From CAKSFT01 sp045544615 (lineage in GTDB: Bacteria; Bacillota; Clostridia; UBA1381), in contig JAZPZI010000026.1 of the NCBI GenBank assembly GCA_045544615.1, positions 1-64,000 of the forward strand: 64,000 bases of DNA, in the 5' to 3' direction. The translations under genes were made by a program, and so were the position numbers. Positions 62,237-64,000 of this stretch are shown one piece after another (position 1 is the first letter of the stretch; each line of letters begins with the position of its first letter). A model generated the notes under the pieces. That model was given only the letters and a program-made list of their open reading frames with translations, made no database searches and was not told the origin of the DNA.

Positions 62237-62280
62237 AATAAAGCTAAGTTTTTTGAAAGAAAAAAGGAGAAAGAATTATT

Positions 62281-63390
62281 ATGAAGAAGGTATTTAAGAA
62301 TGTTGTTTGCCTGTTTTTAATGCTAATTATGAGTTTTAGCGTATCAGCAAACCAAAGCGAACTTCCTATAACTGTATTTGTAGATGGTGAACAAATTGTT
62401 TTTGATGTAGAGCCAACAATAGAAGGGGGACGCACTCTTGTACCTATGCGATACATATTTGAGGCTCTTGGCGCAGAGGTTGATTGGCTACCTGAAACTG
62501 CAACTGCTGTTGCGGTTAAAGGAGACATTAAAATTGAAATAACTGTTGGAAAAAACGAAATGCTCAAAAATGGTTCTTCGGTTGCACTTGATGTTCCGGC
62601 AAAGCTTACAGGCGGACGAACACTTGTCCCTGTAAGGGCAGTATCAGAAGGCTTGGAGGCAAAGGTTGACTGGGATGCAAAACTTCGAAAGGTTATCATA
62701 ATAAGCAATAGCACCTCAACAGCGGAAAAAACAGAATACAGTATGTGTGAGCTGAGCCCGGAGGATACTGAACTTTTAAAGGATATGGAATATGACATAC
62801 GGTATATGTTTGAACAACAAGTTTTGCCGGGTGAAGTATTTGTTGCCTCGGACGAACTTGTGCCGTATATTAAAAATGAATCGAAGGATATTTCAGATAC
62901 CGTTTATGAAATATGGGATAGATTTCTGGTACGTACAATTATGGAACTGCAGAACAATTCAAAATATACATATACTTTAAACGATGATAATGACGATATC
63001 ACTGCTGACGATGTTATTGTGGCATATGGGGAGATAACTAAAAATCTTTGTATGGATTCACACTCTAATTTCGAAACCTCATATACAACTACTCCGGGAG
63101 GGAAAAAGGTATTATTGCTGACTTTTGCAAAAACGGACTATGATAATCCTATAGCAATCGTAAGCAAATATACAGCGATTGTTCCACACAATGACGGTTG
63201 CAGATATTTCACTGCGGAGATAAGTCCGATTGCACTTGAGATTTTAGGAAAAGAGACCTGGATGCTTGGTGAGGTTACAGAATTGGGTAGAGGTAATTAC
63301 GGGATGATTGACCAAACCACTAAAGAAGCTTTTTTAGAAAAAATAGACAATGTTATTGATGAAAAGCTTGAATTCAAATCTGGTATGTAA
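62281..63390 (+). CDS. Secreted copper amine oxidase N-terminal (stalk) domain protein
   Basis: This 369-residue protein has a signal peptide (MKKVFKNVVCLFLMLIM, cleavage near VSANQ). Residues ~30-140 contain two CuAO_N-type repeats (TLVPMRYIFEALGAEVDW; TLVPVRAVSEGLEAKVDW), a module widespread in secreted clostridial proteins and thought to be a structural or wall-binding stalk. The C-terminal ~220 residues are not recognised. No copper amine oxidase catalytic domain is present, so it is not an oxidase. It is related only at the domain level to the stalk of the B proteins. Confidence 0.85.
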   Translation: MKKVFKNVVCLFLMLIMSFSVSANQSELPITVFVDGEQIVFDVEPTIEGGRTLVPMRYIFEALGAEVDWLPETATAVAVKGDIKIEITVGKNEMLKNGSSVALDVPAKLTGGRTLVPVRAVSEGLEAKVDWDAKLRKVIIISNSTSTAEKTEYSMCELSPEDTELLKDMEYDIRYMFEQQVLPGEVFVASDELVPYIKNESKDISDTVYEIWDRFLVRTIMELQNNSKYTYTLNDDNDDITADDVIVAYGEITKNLCMDSHSNFETSYTTTPGGKKVLLLTFAKTDYDNPIAIVSKYTAIVPHNDGCRYFTAEISPIALEILGKETWMLGEVTELGRGNYGMIDQTTKEAFLEKIDNVIDEKLEFKSGM

Positions 63391-63444
63391 ATTTCACAAA
63401 ATCATATGATGGACTAAACAAAAATAGCTGAAGGAGTATCAAGT

Positions 63445-64000
63445 ATGAGTAACTATCCGAAGGTGCTGGTTATAAGCCATAATGTTTTTTCGAATACTTC
63501 AAATATGGGAAGAACGCTTGCGAACTTCTTTCTGGGCTGGCCAAAGGATAAAATCGCACAGTTCTATATCCATTCCGAGCAGCCGACTACCGATGTTTCT
63601 ATAAATTATTTCCGTGTTACAGATTTTGATAATATCAAGAAACCAAAGGGAAAAATAGGAACGGTTTTTGGTGAGGCTGATATTACCCCCGATTTGGCAA
63701 GCGAGAGGGTTGATGCCGGAGGCGAGGCAAAAATTTATCAGCACGGCAGAAGCAGAAAACCGTATATGTATCTTGGAAGAAACTTTATCTGGGGACTGAA
63801 TCGCTGGTACAATAAACGCTTAAAAGCCTGGCTTGATGAGTTTTCCCCGGAGGTCATTTTCTTTGCATCGGGAGACTATGCGTTTTCCTACCGTATTGCA
63901 CAAAAAATTGCAAAAAGGTTTAATATTCCGATTGTGACTTATGTATGCGACGATTTCTATTTCGTAAAAAAGGATGATAATAGCTTTTTATACCGCCTGA
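63445..64000 (+). CDS. Glycosyltransferase, GT4-like, N-terminal part
   Basis: The frame opens at an ATG (63445) with AAGGAG 8-12 bases upstream and runs off the right edge, so 185 residues are visible. The start KVLVISHNVFSNTSNMGRTLANFF is a typical GT-B Rossmann opening with a donor-loop-like stretch, followed by EVIFFASGDYAFSYRIAQKIAKRFNIPIVTYVCDDFYF, the usual second half of the N-terminal domain in glycan-synthesis GT4 enzymes. The donor-binding C-terminal domain lies outside the window, so substrate cannot be given. Confidence 0.75.
   Translation, partial: MSNYPKVLVISHNVFSNTSNMGRTLANFFLGWPKDKIAQFYIHSEQPTTDVSINYFRVTDFDNIKKPKGKIGTVFGEADITPDLASERVDAGGEAKIYQHGRSRKPYMYLGRNFIWGLNRWYNKRLKAWLDEFSPEVIFFASGDYAFSYRIAQKIAKRFNIPIVTYVCDDFYFVKKDDNSFLYRL

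Noticed and set aside
62281..63390. Copper amine oxidase enzyme
   Set aside because: Only the N-terminal stalk-type repeats are present; no topaquinone or copper-binding catalytic domain exists in the protein.

Overview
The window reads as chromosome from a low-to-moderate GC, Gram-positive Clostridia bacterium. The evidence is the AGGAGG-type ribosome sites, intrinsic terminators after nearly every transcription unit, a spoIIAA-spoIIAB-sigF operon, Pta-AckA acetate metabolism, FeoAB with a DtxR-type regulator, and many secreted proteins with S-layer homology (SLH) domains. The abundance of secreted right-handed beta-helix proteins suggests a plant-polysaccharide specialist, such as a gut Monoglobus-like lineage. 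That taxonomic placement is inference.

The most striking region is 0.7-32.2 kb. Thirteen consecutive plus-strand genes, all with signal peptides, form four transcription units that are duplicates of two modular cassettes. Cassette ABCD appears as A-B1-B2-C-D (747-14245) and as A'-B'-C'-D' (22177-32155). A is a LamG-like/Ig-like secreted protein. B is a ~1200-residue stalk + beta-helix + FN3-like + LamG-like protein. C has a C-terminal SLH anchor and D has an N-terminal SLH anchor. Cassette EF appears as E-F (14474-18024) and E'-F' (18263-21822), with the genes coupled by a TGATG overlap. E is a LamG-like/Ig-like protein keeping only the opening of a beta-helix, and F is a complete beta-helix enzyme-like protein. 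B and F carry two conserved aspartates in the pattern of GH141-like glycoside hydrolases. I infer a surface-anchored polysaccharide-handling system, each operon supplying a beta-helix effector and an accessory module, with the ABCD copies also bringing two kinds of cell-wall anchor. Promoters of the last two units share paired TCCAC repeats 21 bp apart, and GTGCAAA-type repeats recur upstream of all four.

From 32.2 to 43.6 kb: a compact multi-stem DNA/RNA element, ApbE, an OPA-type MFS transporter, the spoIIA operon, a 6S-like RNA candidate, DUF1292 and RuvX, pta-ackA, an EF-G-like GTPase and an orphan sugar-ABC ATPase. From 43.6 to 48 kb: a CDP-alcohol phosphatidyltransferase, a nucleotidyltransferase, and a ferrous iron locus (feoA, feoB, a FeoB-associated Cys-rich peptide and a divergent DtxR-type regulator, with DtxR-like palindromes). 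From 48 to 57 kb: carbohydrate and small-molecule catabolism (two AraC regulators, two Gfo/Idh/MocA oxidoreductases around a sugar isomerase-like TIM barrel, an SDR plus type I dehydroquinase-like pair, and a GH36 alpha-galactosidase).

From 57 kb on: tRNA-Trp(CCA) with a duplicated 3' tail, small membrane proteins, a DUF4173-like membrane protein with its XRE and DUF2975 partners, an AGCS sodium:alanine symporter, a copper-amine-oxidase-N stalk protein and a truncated glycosyltransferase. The window cuts a GH3 gene on the left and the glycosyltransferase on the right. All functions come from reading motifs by eye; no database search was run.
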